In this document: piece after piece, positions 50,197-58,419 of the stretch
Position numbering within the stretch: the first letter of the stretch is position 1
Layout of the letters: each line of letters opens with the position of its first letter
Source: Novosphingobium clariflavum
GTDB taxonomy: Bacteria; Pseudomonadota; Alphaproteobacteria; Sphingomonadales; Sphingomonadaceae
Direction of reading: 5' to 3'
NCBI RefSeq assembly: GCF_026420865.1
Contig: NZ_JAPCWC010000001.1
Coordinates: forward strand, 186,001-250,000
DNA length: 64,000 nt
Notes under the pieces: generated by a model
What the model was told of the DNA's origin: nothing
The model's input: the letters and a program-made list of their open reading frames with translations, nothing else
Databases searched by the model: none
Made by a program: the position numbers and the translations under genes

Positions 50197-51497
50197 GCTG
50201 CGCCCTCCGCCAGGCCGCCGGTCTTGCGGGCGGCGCGGCGCTCGGCCAGCCAGATCCCGCCGAACACGATCAGCAGCGTCAGCGGGACAAAGGTCAGCCG
50301 GGCGAACGACTGGGACGCGGCGGCATCTTCCACGGCCTTGAGCGCCGGGCCGGTGAGCTTCGTGAAGGCCTCCGGTCCGCCGGCCAGTTCGACCTTGGCC
50401 TGGTCGAACATCTCGCCAAGGCGCGGCAGCACAAAGAAGCTGGCCAGCGCTCCGGCCGAACCGACCAGCCCGAGCGCCCAGGAATCGCCGCGCGGGTAGC
50501 GTTCGGCAACCGAGGCCAGCATCGTCGGCCACATCGCGCAGACGCCAAGGCCCCAGACGGTCGATGCCAGGATCGCGGAGACCGGCGACTGGGCCTGCGA
50601 GAGCAGGAACAGGCCGATCGCGGCGAGCAGGCTGGAGACCCAGAGCAGCCCCGGATTGGACAGGCGTCCGGCGATCCGTCCGGCGAAGTGGCGGAACACG
50701 AACATCAGCGCGCTGACGTAGACCAGCAGGAGGATGCCGCGCATGCCGACGCGGTTGCTGAGCGCCACGTCGATCCACTGGCCCGGCGCGAGTTCGGACG
50801 AGGCGGTCAGGAACATCGCCCCGAACCAGATGAAGAAGCTGGGACGGCGCACCACTTCCAGCATCATGTCCTTCATTGCCCGGCCGCCGGCGGTTGCGGG
50901 CGGCTCGGGGAAGCGGGTGGTGGCGGCGATGACGATGACGAGCACTGCGGGCAGGAACACCAGCGCCATGATCGCCTGCCAGGGCAGCAGCGGCGCCAGG
51001 AACACGCCGGCAAGCCCGCCGACGATCAGTCCGCCCGGATACCAGGCGTGGAGCACGTTGAGCCGGTGGGTGGTGTCCTCGGGATAGAGCCGCGCGGTCA
51101 GCGGATTGATCGATGCCTCGGCAAAGCCCCAGCCGATGCCGCTCAGCAACATCCCCAGCCAGACGAGGTGGTAGACCGCCATGCCGGCCGCAAACACGCC
51201 CGCCCCGACGATGAGGGTGGTGCCGACGAGGAAGGCGATCCCGCAGCCGATCAGCACGCGGCGAATGCCGATCCGGTCCAGCACCGCGCTGACCACGAAG
51301 ACGGTGATCGAAAAGCCGAGGAACGCCGAGCCCAGCGCGGCGCCGATCATTTCGCCGGCCGAAATCGGCGCGACGGGGTCGATCCACTGCGCCTTCAGGC
51401 TGCTGGCGATCGCCGCGCGCAGCGATGCGCTCATCGACGCGGTGAACAGCGCCAGGACGCTCAGCCAGAATAGCCTTTGCCGGTTTATGTCCGTCAT
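50193..51497 (-). CDS. MFS transporter, sugar type
   Basis: A 434-residue inner-membrane transporter with about twelve helices. Features include FAEASINPLTARLYPEDTTH in the N-half and GLGVCAMWPTMLASVAERYP in the C-half, as in fucose/glucose-permease-like FGHS-type carriers. A ribosome site (GAGGATC) precedes the ATG at 51497. Within the oxidative glycoside operon it would import a monosaccharide or keto-sugar released in the periplasm. Substrate inferred. Confidence 0.85.
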   Translation of the reverse strand: MTDINRQRLFWLSVLALFTASMSASLRAAIASSLKAQWIDPVAPISAGEMIGAALGSAFLGFSITVFVVSAVLDRIGIRRVLIGCGIAFLVGTTLIVGAGVFAAGMAVYHLVWLGMLLSGIGWGFAEASINPLTARLYPEDTTHRLNVLHAWYPGGLIVGGLAGVFLAPLLPWQAIMALVFLPAVLVIVIAATTRFPEPPATAGGRAMKDMMLEVVRRPSFFIWFGAMFLTASSELAPGQWIDVALSNRVGMRGILLLVYVSALMFVFRHFAGRIAGRLSNPGLLWVSSLLAAIGLFLLSQAQSPVSAILASTVWGLGVCAMWPTMLASVAERYPRGDSWALGLVGSAGALASFFVLPRLGEMFDQAKVELAGGPEAFTKLTGPALKAVEDAAASQSFARLTFVPLTLLIVFGGIWLAERRAARKTGGLAEGAA

Positions 51498-51558
51498 GCC
51501 CGATCCTCTACCCATGGGCCCCGTGTTGTCTGTTATCGGGGTCGTGTTTGCCGTGCCG

Positions 51559-52602
51559 TCAGGTCAGGCCCAGCCAGCTCCGGTTGTTGGCGGGATCTCC
51601 GCCCCCTGCGAAATCGTCGAAAGCCCGCTCCGGACGGCGGATCATGTGCGCCGCGATGAAGGGTGCCCCCTCGCGCGCGCCGTCCTCGGGGTGCTTGAGG
51701 CAGCACTCCCATTCGAGCACCGCCCAGCCCTCGTAGCCGTATTGGGTGAGGCGCGAGAAGATGCCGGTGAAGTCCACCTGCCCATCGCCCAGCGAGCGGA
51801 AACGGCCGGGACGATCCACCCAGTCGGCATAGCCGCCATAGACGCCCGCCCGCCCGGTCGGATTGAGTTCGGCGTCCTTGACGTGGAACATCCGGATGCG
51901 CTCGTGATAGATGTCGATGAACTGGAGGTAGTCCATCGCCTGAAGCACGAAGTGGCTGGGATCGTAGAGAATGTTGGCGCGCCGGTGGCCGCCCACGGCA
52001 TCGAGGAAACGCTCGAAGGTCAGGCCGTCGTGCAGGTCCTCGCCGGGATGGAGTTCGAAACAGAGGTCGACCCCTTCCTCTTCGAAGCTGTCGAGGATCG
52101 GCTGCCAGCGCCGCCCCAGTTCCGCGAAGGCTTCCTCCACCAGACCGGCAGGACGCTGCGGCCAGGGATAGAAGAACGGCCAGGCGAGGGCGCCGGAAAA
52201 GGTGGCGTGGGCGCTCAGCCCCAGGCGGCGGCTGGCCTTGGCGCCGAGCTTCAGCTGTTCCACTGCCCATGCCTGCCGGGCGGCGGGCCTGCCGCGCAGC
52301 TCGGCAGGGGCGAAAGCATCGAAGGCGGCGTCATAGGCGGGGTGGACCGCCACCAGCTGGCCCTGCAGGTGGGTGGACAGCTCGGTGATCTCGACCCCGG
52401 CCTCGCGGCAGCGTCCCGCCAGTTCGTCGCAGTAGTCCTGGCTTTCGGCCGCAAGCGCCAGGTCCATGCAGCGCGGATCATTGCTGGGCACCTGGATGCC
52501 CTTGTATCCGGCCGCGGCCATCCAGCGTGCGGCATTGTCGAGGGTGTCGAACGGGGCGGCATCGCCCATGAACTGCGCCAGAAAGATGGCCGGACCGCGC
52601 AT
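51559..52602 (-). CDS. Cytoplasmic sugar-isomerase-like TIM barrel
   Basis: A 347-residue xylose-isomerase-like barrel without signal peptide. Metal-site candidates are Glu183 (FELHPGED), Asp214 (YDPSHF), His240 (FHVKDAE) and Glu299 (LEWEC). This subtype is regularly found next to Gfo/Idh/MocA oxidoreductases, one of which is divergent at 53132. It may convert the imported keto-sugar or its epimer. AAGGGG precedes the ATG at 52602, and the cytochrome gene ends 14 bases upstream. Confidence 0.83.
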   Translation of the reverse strand: MRGPAIFLAQFMGDAAPFDTLDNAARWMAAAGYKGIQVPSNDPRCMDLALAAESQDYCDELAGRCREAGVEITELSTHLQGQLVAVHPAYDAAFDAFAPAELRGRPAARQAWAVEQLKLGAKASRRLGLSAHATFSGALAWPFFYPWPQRPAGLVEEAFAELGRRWQPILDSFEEEGVDLCFELHPGEDLHDGLTFERFLDAVGGHRRANILYDPSHFVLQAMDYLQFIDIYHERIRMFHVKDAELNPTGRAGVYGGYADWVDRPGRFRSLGDGQVDFTGIFSRLTQYGYEGWAVLEWECCLKHPEDGAREGAPFIAAHMIRRPERAFDDFAGGGDPANNRSWLGLT

Positions 52603-52616
52603 CGTGCTTGTGCCCC

Positions 52617-53018
52617 TTACTTCAGGCTCTTGAGATAGGCGACGATCGCGGCGCGCTTGGCCGGATCGGGGGTGGCGATCGGCATCCGGGTGCCGGGGAC
52701 CTTCTTTGCCGGAGCCGCCAGGAAGGCGTCGAGCGTCGTGTCGTCCCAGCGCAGCTTCGAACCCTTGAGCGCAGGCGAATAGTTGAAGCCGGGGGCAGCG
52801 GCGGCCTGGCGTCCGGCCACGCCGTTGAGGTTGGGGCCGACACCGTTCTTGCCGCCCTTGTCCACGCTGTGACAGGCGCGGCAGGCGTTGAAGGCGGCGG
52901 GTGCGGTCTGCGCTGCGGCACTGTTGGCCGTGAACAGGGCGGCCAGCATCATCGCTGCGGCGACGGCCATCGGGCGCGGGGACATGGGGGGCAGGCTGAG
53001 GGGTGCTGTCATGCGCAT
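52617..53018 (-). CDS. Periplasmic c-type cytochrome
   Basis: A 133-residue class I cytochrome c. Signal peptide about residues 1-36; haem motif CRACH at 46-50; axial Met112 in GTRMPI. It is the first gene of the minus-strand operon. It is the natural electron acceptor for the exported GMC dehydrogenase, as with the cytochrome subunit of gluconate dehydrogenase, passing electrons to the respiratory chain. The pairing is inferred from the operon. Confidence 0.9.
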   Translation of the reverse strand: MRMTAPLSLPPMSPRPMAVAAAMMLAALFTANSAAAQTAPAAFNACRACHSVDKGGKNGVGPNLNGVAGRQAAAAPGFNYSPALKGSKLRWDDTTLDAFLAAPAKKVPGTRMPIATPDPAKRAAIVAYLKSLK

Positions 53019-53053
53019 CCTCGACTCTCCGTCTTATTTCTTGTTGCCTTATG

Positions 53054-53065
53054 TTTACCGGTAAA
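53054..53065. promoter_or_regulatory. LacI-type operator palindrome in divergent promoter
   Basis: TTTACCGGTAAA is a perfect 12-base palindrome with a central CG, the shape of LacI-family operators, and flanking ATG/CAT-like bases extend it. It lies 36 bases before the cytochrome gene and 67 before the Gfo/Idh/MocA gene, so one site could control both directions. The operon encodes its own LacI protein. Confidence 0.65.
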
Positions 53066-53131
53066 TCATATCGGATCAAGGCTGAAATTCATGACTTTAC
53101 GGTATTCTGAAAAATACAAGGGAGAGCGGTG

Positions 53132-54286
53132 ATGAAACGGACCCTGCAACTGGCCATGGTGGGCGGAGGCGAAGGCGCCTTCATCGGCGCGATCCACCGC
53201 GCGGCGGCGGCGCTCGACGGGGACTGGCGACTGGTCGCGGGCGCCTTCAGCAGCGATCCCGCGCGCAACCGGCGCTCGGGCGACATGCTGGGCATTGCAC
53301 CCGCGCGCACCTACGCATCGCTGGAGGCCCTGCTGGCAGCGGAATCGGCTCTGCCCGAAGCGGAACGGGTGGATGCAGTGTCGATCGTCACGCCCAACCA
53401 CCTCCACGCGCCGATGGCGATTGCCGCGCTGGACGCCGGTTTTCACGTCTTCTGCGAAAAGCCCATGGCGCTGAGCACTGTGGAGGCGCAGGAAATCGCG
53501 CAAGCTGCGGCGCGTTCCGGCCGTCACTTCGCGCTTGCCTTCACGTATAGCGGCTATCCCTTGATCGAGGAGGCGCGCGCGCGGGTGGCGCGCGGCGACT
53601 TCGGCAAGGTGCGGCTGGTCCAGGTCGAGTATTCGCAAGGCTGGCTCAGCCAGCCGATCGACCGGGACGGCAACAAGCAGGCCGAATGGCGCACCGATCC
53701 CGCGCGCGCCGGGCTGGGGGGCTGTCTCGGCGATATCGGCACCCACGCCTTCCACCTTGCCGAACACGTCTCGGGGCTCCGGGTGGACCAGCTCTGCGCC
53801 GACCTTGCGACCCACGTTCCGGGCCGCCAGCTGGATGACGATGTCAGCGTGCTGCTGCGGCTCGACAACGGCGCGCGCGGCGTGCTCAAGGCCACCCAGG
53901 TCGCGGCCGGGGACGAGAACGGCCTGAAGCTGCGTATCCACGGCGAGGCGGGCGGTCTCGAGTGGTCGCAGATGGAGCCCAACAGTCTGGTGCTGCGCTG
54001 GCTGGACCGGCCGATGGAAACCGTGCGGTCCGGCGGTCCGGGGCTGGCGCCGTCGACCTTGCAGCGGCTGCGCACCCCGGCGGGCCATCCCGAGGGATAC
54101 ATCGAGGCTTTCGCAAACCTCTACCGCGCCTTCGCCGCCCGTATCCTGGGCGATGCGCCGGGCCCGGACGACGCATTCCCATCCGTCGCGGCGGGACTGC
54201 GGACCATGGCATTTGTCGAAAGCGTGGTCGCCAATGCCCGGTCTGACAGCAAATGGACGCAGCTGGCGGTCACGGCCGGGTCATGA
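53132..54286 (+). CDS. Gfo/Idh/MocA-family NAD(P)-dependent oxidoreductase
   Basis: A 384-residue cytoplasmic dehydrogenase. N-terminal Rossmann motif LAMVGGGEGAFIG; catalytic-lysine motif FCEKPMAL; substrate-domain motif GCLGDIGTHAFHLAEHVSG. Such enzymes oxidise or reduce keto-sugars and can restore the C3 hydroxyl after oxidative glycoside cleavage. ATG at 53132 is preferred, with GTG one codon earlier. It is divergent from the cytochrome operon, and its stop abuts the convergent hydroxylase stop. Confidence 0.88.
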   Translation: MKRTLQLAMVGGGEGAFIGAIHRAAAALDGDWRLVAGAFSSDPARNRRSGDMLGIAPARTYASLEALLAAESALPEAERVDAVSIVTPNHLHAPMAIAALDAGFHVFCEKPMALSTVEAQEIAQAAARSGRHFALAFTYSGYPLIEEARARVARGDFGKVRLVQVEYSQGWLSQPIDRDGNKQAEWRTDPARAGLGGCLGDIGTHAFHLAEHVSGLRVDQLCADLATHVPGRQLDDDVSVLLRLDNGARGVLKATQVAAGDENGLKLRIHGEAGGLEWSQMEPNSLVLRWLDRPMETVRSGGPGLAPSTLQRLRTPAGHPEGYIEAFANLYRAFAARILGDAPGPDDAFPSVAAGLRTMAFVESVVANARSDSKWTQLAVTAGS

Positions 54287-55084
54287 GTTCACCGCCTGGG
54301 CTTCGCCGCCTTCCGCGCGCAGTCCCGGGAGGCCGCGATCGGGCGCCGTGCGCGCCTTGATCGTGTCGAAATCGGCTTCGTATCGCTTGCGCATGGTTCC
54401 GCAGAGACGGTCCCAGATCGTCGTGTAGCCGCCGTAATTGCCGGTGAAGTAGCGATGGTGCTGGTCGTGGAATGTCGCGGTGATGAACCACTTGGTGGCC
54501 CAGCTGCGGTTCCACCAGCGCGGCAGGAACTCGTACCCGGAGTGCACGTAGAGACCCATTACGATGTTGGTCGGCAGGATCAGCGCCATCGTTGCGGGAT
54601 GAACGGTGAAGATCGCCAGGAACAGCGGCACGAAGCCGCCGTTGATGATCGATTCCAGTGGATTGACCGAGAGTGTCGTCAGCAGGTTGGGCGAGGTCGA
54701 CTTGTGGTGAAGCTTGTGGACCCAGCCATAGAACGGCTCCTTGTGCATCCAGCGATGGAGCCAGTAGAAATAGGTGTCGAACAGGAAGAAGTAGGCACCG
54801 AACTCCAGCGCGATCATCCACCAGGGGGCAGGGCCGCTGTGGAAGGTGATCCAGCCCTGCGCCTTCAGCCAGCCTGAAGCGGCGCCAAGGATCTTGCCCG
54901 AGATCAGCAGGGTGATCACGGCGACGATCGCTTCGTTGCGCAGTGTCTTCCACTTGAACCCGCGTGGCTGGATTTTGCGCGCCTTGAAGAAGCCGCTGAC
55001 GATGCCGGTAACCACGCCGGTGGCGACAAAGGCCCAGAGCCAGACGGTGAGCGCCTGTTCACCGGTGAAGAGCGTTTCGATCAT
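54281..55084 (-). CDS. Fatty acid hydroxylase/sterol desaturase family protein
   Basis: A 267-residue membrane di-iron hydroxylase. The histidine clusters are complete: HRWMH (110-114), HKLHH (123-127) and HDQHH (206-210), with His181 between helices. Four or more hydrophobic segments are present. The start MIETLFTG at 55084 lacks its own ribosome site and sits 8 bases after a 29-codon frame with an excellent one, suggesting coupled translation. Substrate could be a lipid, sterol-like or carotenoid compound; not decidable here. Confidence 0.85.
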   Translation of the reverse strand: MIETLFTGEQALTVWLWAFVATGVVTGIVSGFFKARKIQPRGFKWKTLRNEAIVAVITLLISGKILGAASGWLKAQGWITFHSGPAPWWMIALEFGAYFFLFDTYFYWLHRWMHKEPFYGWVHKLHHKSTSPNLLTTLSVNPLESIINGGFVPLFLAIFTVHPATMALILPTNIVMGLYVHSGYEFLPRWWNRSWATKWFITATFHDQHHRYFTGNYGGYTTIWDRLCGTMRKRYEADFDTIKARTAPDRGLPGLRAEGGEAQAVNS

Positions 55085-55092
55085 TGCCGCGC

Positions 55093-55182
55093 TCAGGCCA
55101 GCGCGACGGCAAAGGCGATGGCATGGGCAAGCACGGCAAGTATACCGGCAGCAAGGACCGGGCGATACGCGATGGCGGACAT
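55093..55182 (-). CDS. 29-residue hydrophobic peptide upstream of the hydroxylase
   Basis: A short frame, MSAIAYRPVLAAGILAVLAH and nine more mostly hydrophobic residues, forming one membrane helix. A textbook ribosome site (AGGAG, six bases from ATG) precedes it, stronger than for most genes in this window. It ends 8 bases before the hydroxylase start. It is either a small membrane protein partner or a leader peptide that delivers ribosomes to the hydroxylase. Confidence 0.55.
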   Translation of the reverse strand: MSAIAYRPVLAAGILAVLAHAIAFAVALA

Positions 55183-55356
55183 GGCAATCTCCTGAAGTCT
55201 CGTGCGGCACCAACGGGAGGTGCCGCCTGTCGGGCTTCAGGTGACAGGCCGCGATTGGCGCGCAATCGGTTTTACGTTACGTTGGCAAGGACGCCGCGAA
55301 GCCGGCGGAAATGCGGCGATTTTCCAATTGGCGCATCGTGAATGGGGAGATGCTGC

Positions 55357-56193
55357 GTGAGCTGGCTGCGCCGGATCCTGATCGAATTCTGGGCCATGGC
55401 GATCGCCGCCGCGATCATCGGGTTCCTGGGCCCGTTCGGCACTTATCTCGAGGGGGATTTCGCGGGCCGGGTCTGGCGCTGGTGGATGCACCTGATGGGC
55501 GCCTACGTCCTGGTGCGCCCATCGATCCTGCTGTGGACCCGGGTGGCCGAGGCAACCTCCTTGCCGCGGCAGATGCTGGTCTATTGGGGGGTGTTTCTGT
55601 CGAGCTTTCCCCTGGCGCTCCTGTGGCGCTGGAGCGCGGCGGCGTTCTTCCACCAGCTTGAAGGCTTCGCGGGTATCCTGCCCTTTGCGGTTTTGAGCGC
55701 GATCGGGGTTCTGGCGATCGTGGATCGCGCGCGCCGTCTCGATCACCGGCTGGCGGCCATGCTCAAGCCGGATCCGGCCGAGGTGCCGGCGGTCGAGATG
55801 GCAGGCGGCGCACCGGCGCCGCCGCCGGGTGATGCCAGGCCTGCATCCAGCCCCGCATCCAGCCCCGCACCGCGTCTTGCCGCGCGCCTTTCTCCCGGCT
55901 TTCATGGCCCGATCATCGCCTTGCAAAGCGAGGACCACTACGTGCGGGTCCACGGCGCGCGCGGTTCCGAACTGGTGTTCATGCGGCTGCGCGATGCCAT
56001 CGCGGAGATGGACGACTGGCCGGGGGAGCAGGTTCATCGCAGCTGGTGGATCACCCGCAGCGCGATCGCCGGAATCGCGGCGGACGGACGCAATCGCAGC
56101 CTCACCCTGGTCAACGGGGCGGTGGCGCCGGTGGCGCGCGATTCCGTTGCCCGCCTCGAGCGAACGAATTTCCTCACGCCCGGCGCCGGCTAG
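55357..56193 (+). CDS. Membrane-bound LytTR-family regulator
   Basis: A 278-residue protein with four membrane helices in the first 130 residues (for example FWAMAIAAAIIGFLGPFGTY), a Pro/Ala-rich linker, and a C-terminal LytTR DNA-binding domain (IIALQSEDHYVRVHGARGSE, GEQVHRSWWITRSAI). The GTG at 55357 with GGGGAG upstream is the likely start; an ATG 15 bases earlier has no ribosome site. Membrane-anchored LytTR proteins sense an envelope signal directly. Targets unknown. It is divergent from the hydroxylase pair. Confidence 0.85.
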   Translation: MSWLRRILIEFWAMAIAAAIIGFLGPFGTYLEGDFAGRVWRWWMHLMGAYVLVRPSILLWTRVAEATSLPRQMLVYWGVFLSSFPLALLWRWSAAAFFHQLEGFAGILPFAVLSAIGVLAIVDRARRLDHRLAAMLKPDPAEVPAVEMAGGAPAPPPGDARPASSPASSPAPRLAARLSPGFHGPIIALQSEDHYVRVHGARGSELVFMRLRDAIAEMDDWPGEQVHRSWWITRSAIAGIAADGRNRSLTLVNGAVAPVARDSVARLERTNFLTPGAG

Positions 56194-56211
56194 TGGCGCT
56201 GGCCAGCGACG

Positions 56212-56345
56212 CTACTGCACCACGATATGCATCCGGCCGAGAGTCTGGATACGGCCAAACGCGGTCGTGCGGTTGCCCTCGCGCTGGAAGACGGCGCGCA
56301 GGGGCGGGACCTCGATGGTGCCCGTGAAGGTGGCTTTGTTGCGCA
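56212..56345 (-). pseudogene. C-terminal remnant of an unrecognised gene
   Basis: A frame reading ATFTGTIEVPPLRAVFQREG, then NRTTAFGRIQTLGRMHIVVQ and a stop. It looks like a genuine protein end but has no start: it is cut off at the edge of the IS5-like remnant about 40-50 bases upstream. Family not recognised. Confidence 0.45.
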
Positions 56346-56386
56346 AATCAGTCGCCGATCAGCATTCGGCCTTTGATGGCATTGGG

Positions 56387-56548
56387 TTAGGCGACACGCT
56401 GCGTTTGAGGCCTTCCGAGGGCGGAGAAACGGTTGAGGATGGCGGCGCGGACTTGCATTTCGGCGACCTGGCGATCGCGGCCTCGTGCCATGATGCGCTG
56501 GTGATAGCCGCTCGATCGCTTCCAGATTGCCCTGCTAAACCGCTGACT
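56387..56548 (-). pseudogene. Remnant of an IS5-family transposase C-terminus
   Basis: The frame ends YHQRIMARGRDRQVAEMQVR, AAILNRFSALGRPQTQRVA, stop. This resembles the last part of IS5-family transposases (the RDFDRQVAE-type segment followed by AVLNRF-ALG-P). Only about 50 codons remain and no intact terminal inverted repeat was found. It marks an old insertion that probably truncated the neighbouring gene. Confidence 0.55.
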
Positions 56549-56592
56549 TGAAAGAACAATTTCGTTTCGGGGCGCGGGGCGGCGGGCCCGCT

Positions 56593-58419
56593 CTACTGCG
56601 CCGCTTCGGCCGCCAGTTGCAGGACCATGGCGTTGACCTCGGTGCCGAGGAAGGGCTTGCCCAGCATCGGCCGGGTGTTGTGCCCTGCTGGCAGGTGTGA
56701 GCGGTCGTAACCGCTGACGAAGGCGAAGGGCGTCTCGCGCGCAGCCAGTTCGTCGGCGACGGGATCGATGCGCTCGCCGTTGAGATTGCCGTCGAGCAGG
56801 GCGAGGTCGGGCGCCGCCTCGCGGATCAGGGCGATGGCCTGTTCGCAGGTTGTTGCCGGGCCGACGGGGATCGCGCCGGAATCCTCGATTTCCATGAACA
56901 GTTCCATCGCCACCAGCGGTTCGTCCTCGACGACCAGGACCTTGAGGCCGCCCGCCGTCGTTGCGGCAGGCACGGCGGCGGGTTCGGGGCTGGTTGGGGG
57001 TGTCATCGCGGCACGCGGCTCCTTGCGGTGTTCGGCAGGCGGGGCGCTGTCGCCCATCGGCAGGGACAGGCTCCAGATAAGGCCATCGACGGCGTAGTCC
57101 GCGACGACACGGGCGCCATCGGCCGCCATGCCCTCTTCCATCAGCGTGCTGCCGAAACCGCGCCGTTCGGGCGCCGTGACCGGCGGTCCCCCGCGCTCGC
57201 GCCAGGTGAATTCGAGCCTGTGTTCATCCCGCTGCCACTGTATCGTGACGGTGCCGGTCTCGTTCGACAAGGCGCCGTACTTGTGGGCATTGGTCGTCAG
57301 TTCGTGGAGGATGAGCGCGAAGCGCAGCGCCAGTTCGGGGGGCAGGTCGATGTCCGCACCCGAGAGGTGCAGGCGGTCTTCGCTGACCGTCCCGATCGCC
57401 ACTTGCCCGGCGATCAGGTCCCTGAGGCTGGCCGCTTCCCAGGTCGCGGCGCTGAGCAGCGAATGGGCGCGCGACAATGCCTGGAGGCGGCCGGAGAAGG
57501 TGGTCTGGAACGCGTCGGGCGAGGCGGCATGGCGCAGCCCCTGCGAGGCGATGGCCTGCACCGTCGCCAGGGTGTTCTTGACCCGGTGGTTGAGCTCGCC
57601 GATCAGCAGCCGCTGGGTTTCTTCGGCCCGGTGGCGCGCGGTCACGTCGAGCAGCTCGATCATGACGCTTGCCCCGCGAAAACCGGTTCCGGCCAGGGAC
57701 GAGCAGTACCATTCGCCCTCGCGAACCTCGCCGTCGGCGCGGATGAAGCGATGCTCCTGGCGTTCGCGGCGATCGCCGCCCTCCAGCAGCGCGCGCATCG
57801 CCGCGATGAAGTCCGCCCGGCCGGTTTCCGCCAGGAACGGGGCGTCCTTGAGGCCGAGGCCCAGCATGTTCTCGGCCGTGAAGCCGATCTCGCGCTCGGC
57901 GCTGCGATACCAGCTGGCGATGCGCAGGCCGGCATCGATCTCCAGCACCGCGAGCGGGGAATTGTCGCCGTGCGCGCGGACCCGGCCGAGGGCGAGACCC
58001 AGTTCGTCGCGCTGCCGGGCAATCTCGCGGCGCTGGCGCGCGAGTTCGACAAAGACCGCGATCTTGGAATTGAGTTCGGTGATGTCGAGGGGCTTGAGCA
58101 GGTAGTCCACCGCGCCGGTTTCATAGCCGCGGAACTTGCGCCGCTCGTCGGTGGCGACGGCGGTGAGGAAAATGATCGGCACGCCGCGGGTGCGCTCGGT
58201 CCCGCGCATCAGTTCGGCCAGCTCGAAGCCGTCCATCTCGGGCATCTGGACGTCGAGCAGGGCCAGCGCGAAGTCCTCGCGCAGCAGCATCTCCAGCGCC
58301 TCGAACCCGGAAGCGACAGTGACCAGTTCGACGCCGGGCTGGTCCAGCGCGGCTTCCAGCGCGGCCAGATTGTCGGGAATGTCGTCGACCGCGAGGATCT
58401 TGAGCGGCTCAGTGAGCAA
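56593..58419 (-). CDS. Receiver-PAS-HisKA_2 histidine kinase-receiver protein
   Basis: A 608-residue soluble signalling protein. Order: receiver domain (ILAVDDIPDN, ALLDVQMPEMDG, LLKPLD), coiled region, PAS domain, HisKA_2 dimerisation segment with His278 (ELNHRVKNTLATVQAI), ATPase domain (LHELTTNAHKYGAL), and a C-terminal receiver (VLVVEDEPLVAMELF). HisKA_2 kinases are typical of alphaproteobacterial general stress or light signalling. The likely start is a TTG at 58419 with GAGGAG upstream, overlapping the end of cheR; ATG at 58446 is an alternative. Last gene of the three-gene signalling set. Confidence 0.85.
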   Translation of the reverse strand: MLTEPLKILAVDDIPDNLAALEAALDQPGVELVTVASGFEALEMLLREDFALALLDVQMPEMDGFELAELMRGTERTRGVPIIFLTAVATDERRKFRGYETGAVDYLLKPLDITELNSKIAVFVELARQRREIARQRDELGLALGRVRAHGDNSPLAVLEIDAGLRIASWYRSAEREIGFTAENMLGLGLKDAPFLAETGRADFIAAMRALLEGGDRRERQEHRFIRADGEVREGEWYCSSLAGTGFRGASVMIELLDVTARHRAEETQRLLIGELNHRVKNTLATVQAIASQGLRHAASPDAFQTTFSGRLQALSRAHSLLSAATWEAASLRDLIAGQVAIGTVSEDRLHLSGADIDLPPELALRFALILHELTTNAHKYGALSNETGTVTIQWQRDEHRLEFTWRERGGPPVTAPERRGFGSTLMEEGMAADGARVVADYAVDGLIWSLSLPMGDSAPPAEHRKEPRAAMTPPTSPEPAAVPAATTAGGLKVLVVEDEPLVAMELFMEIEDSGAIPVGPATTCEQAIALIREAAPDLALLDGNLNGERIDPVADELAARETPFAFVSGYDRSHLPAGHNTRPMLGKPFLGTEVNAMVLQLAAEAAQ

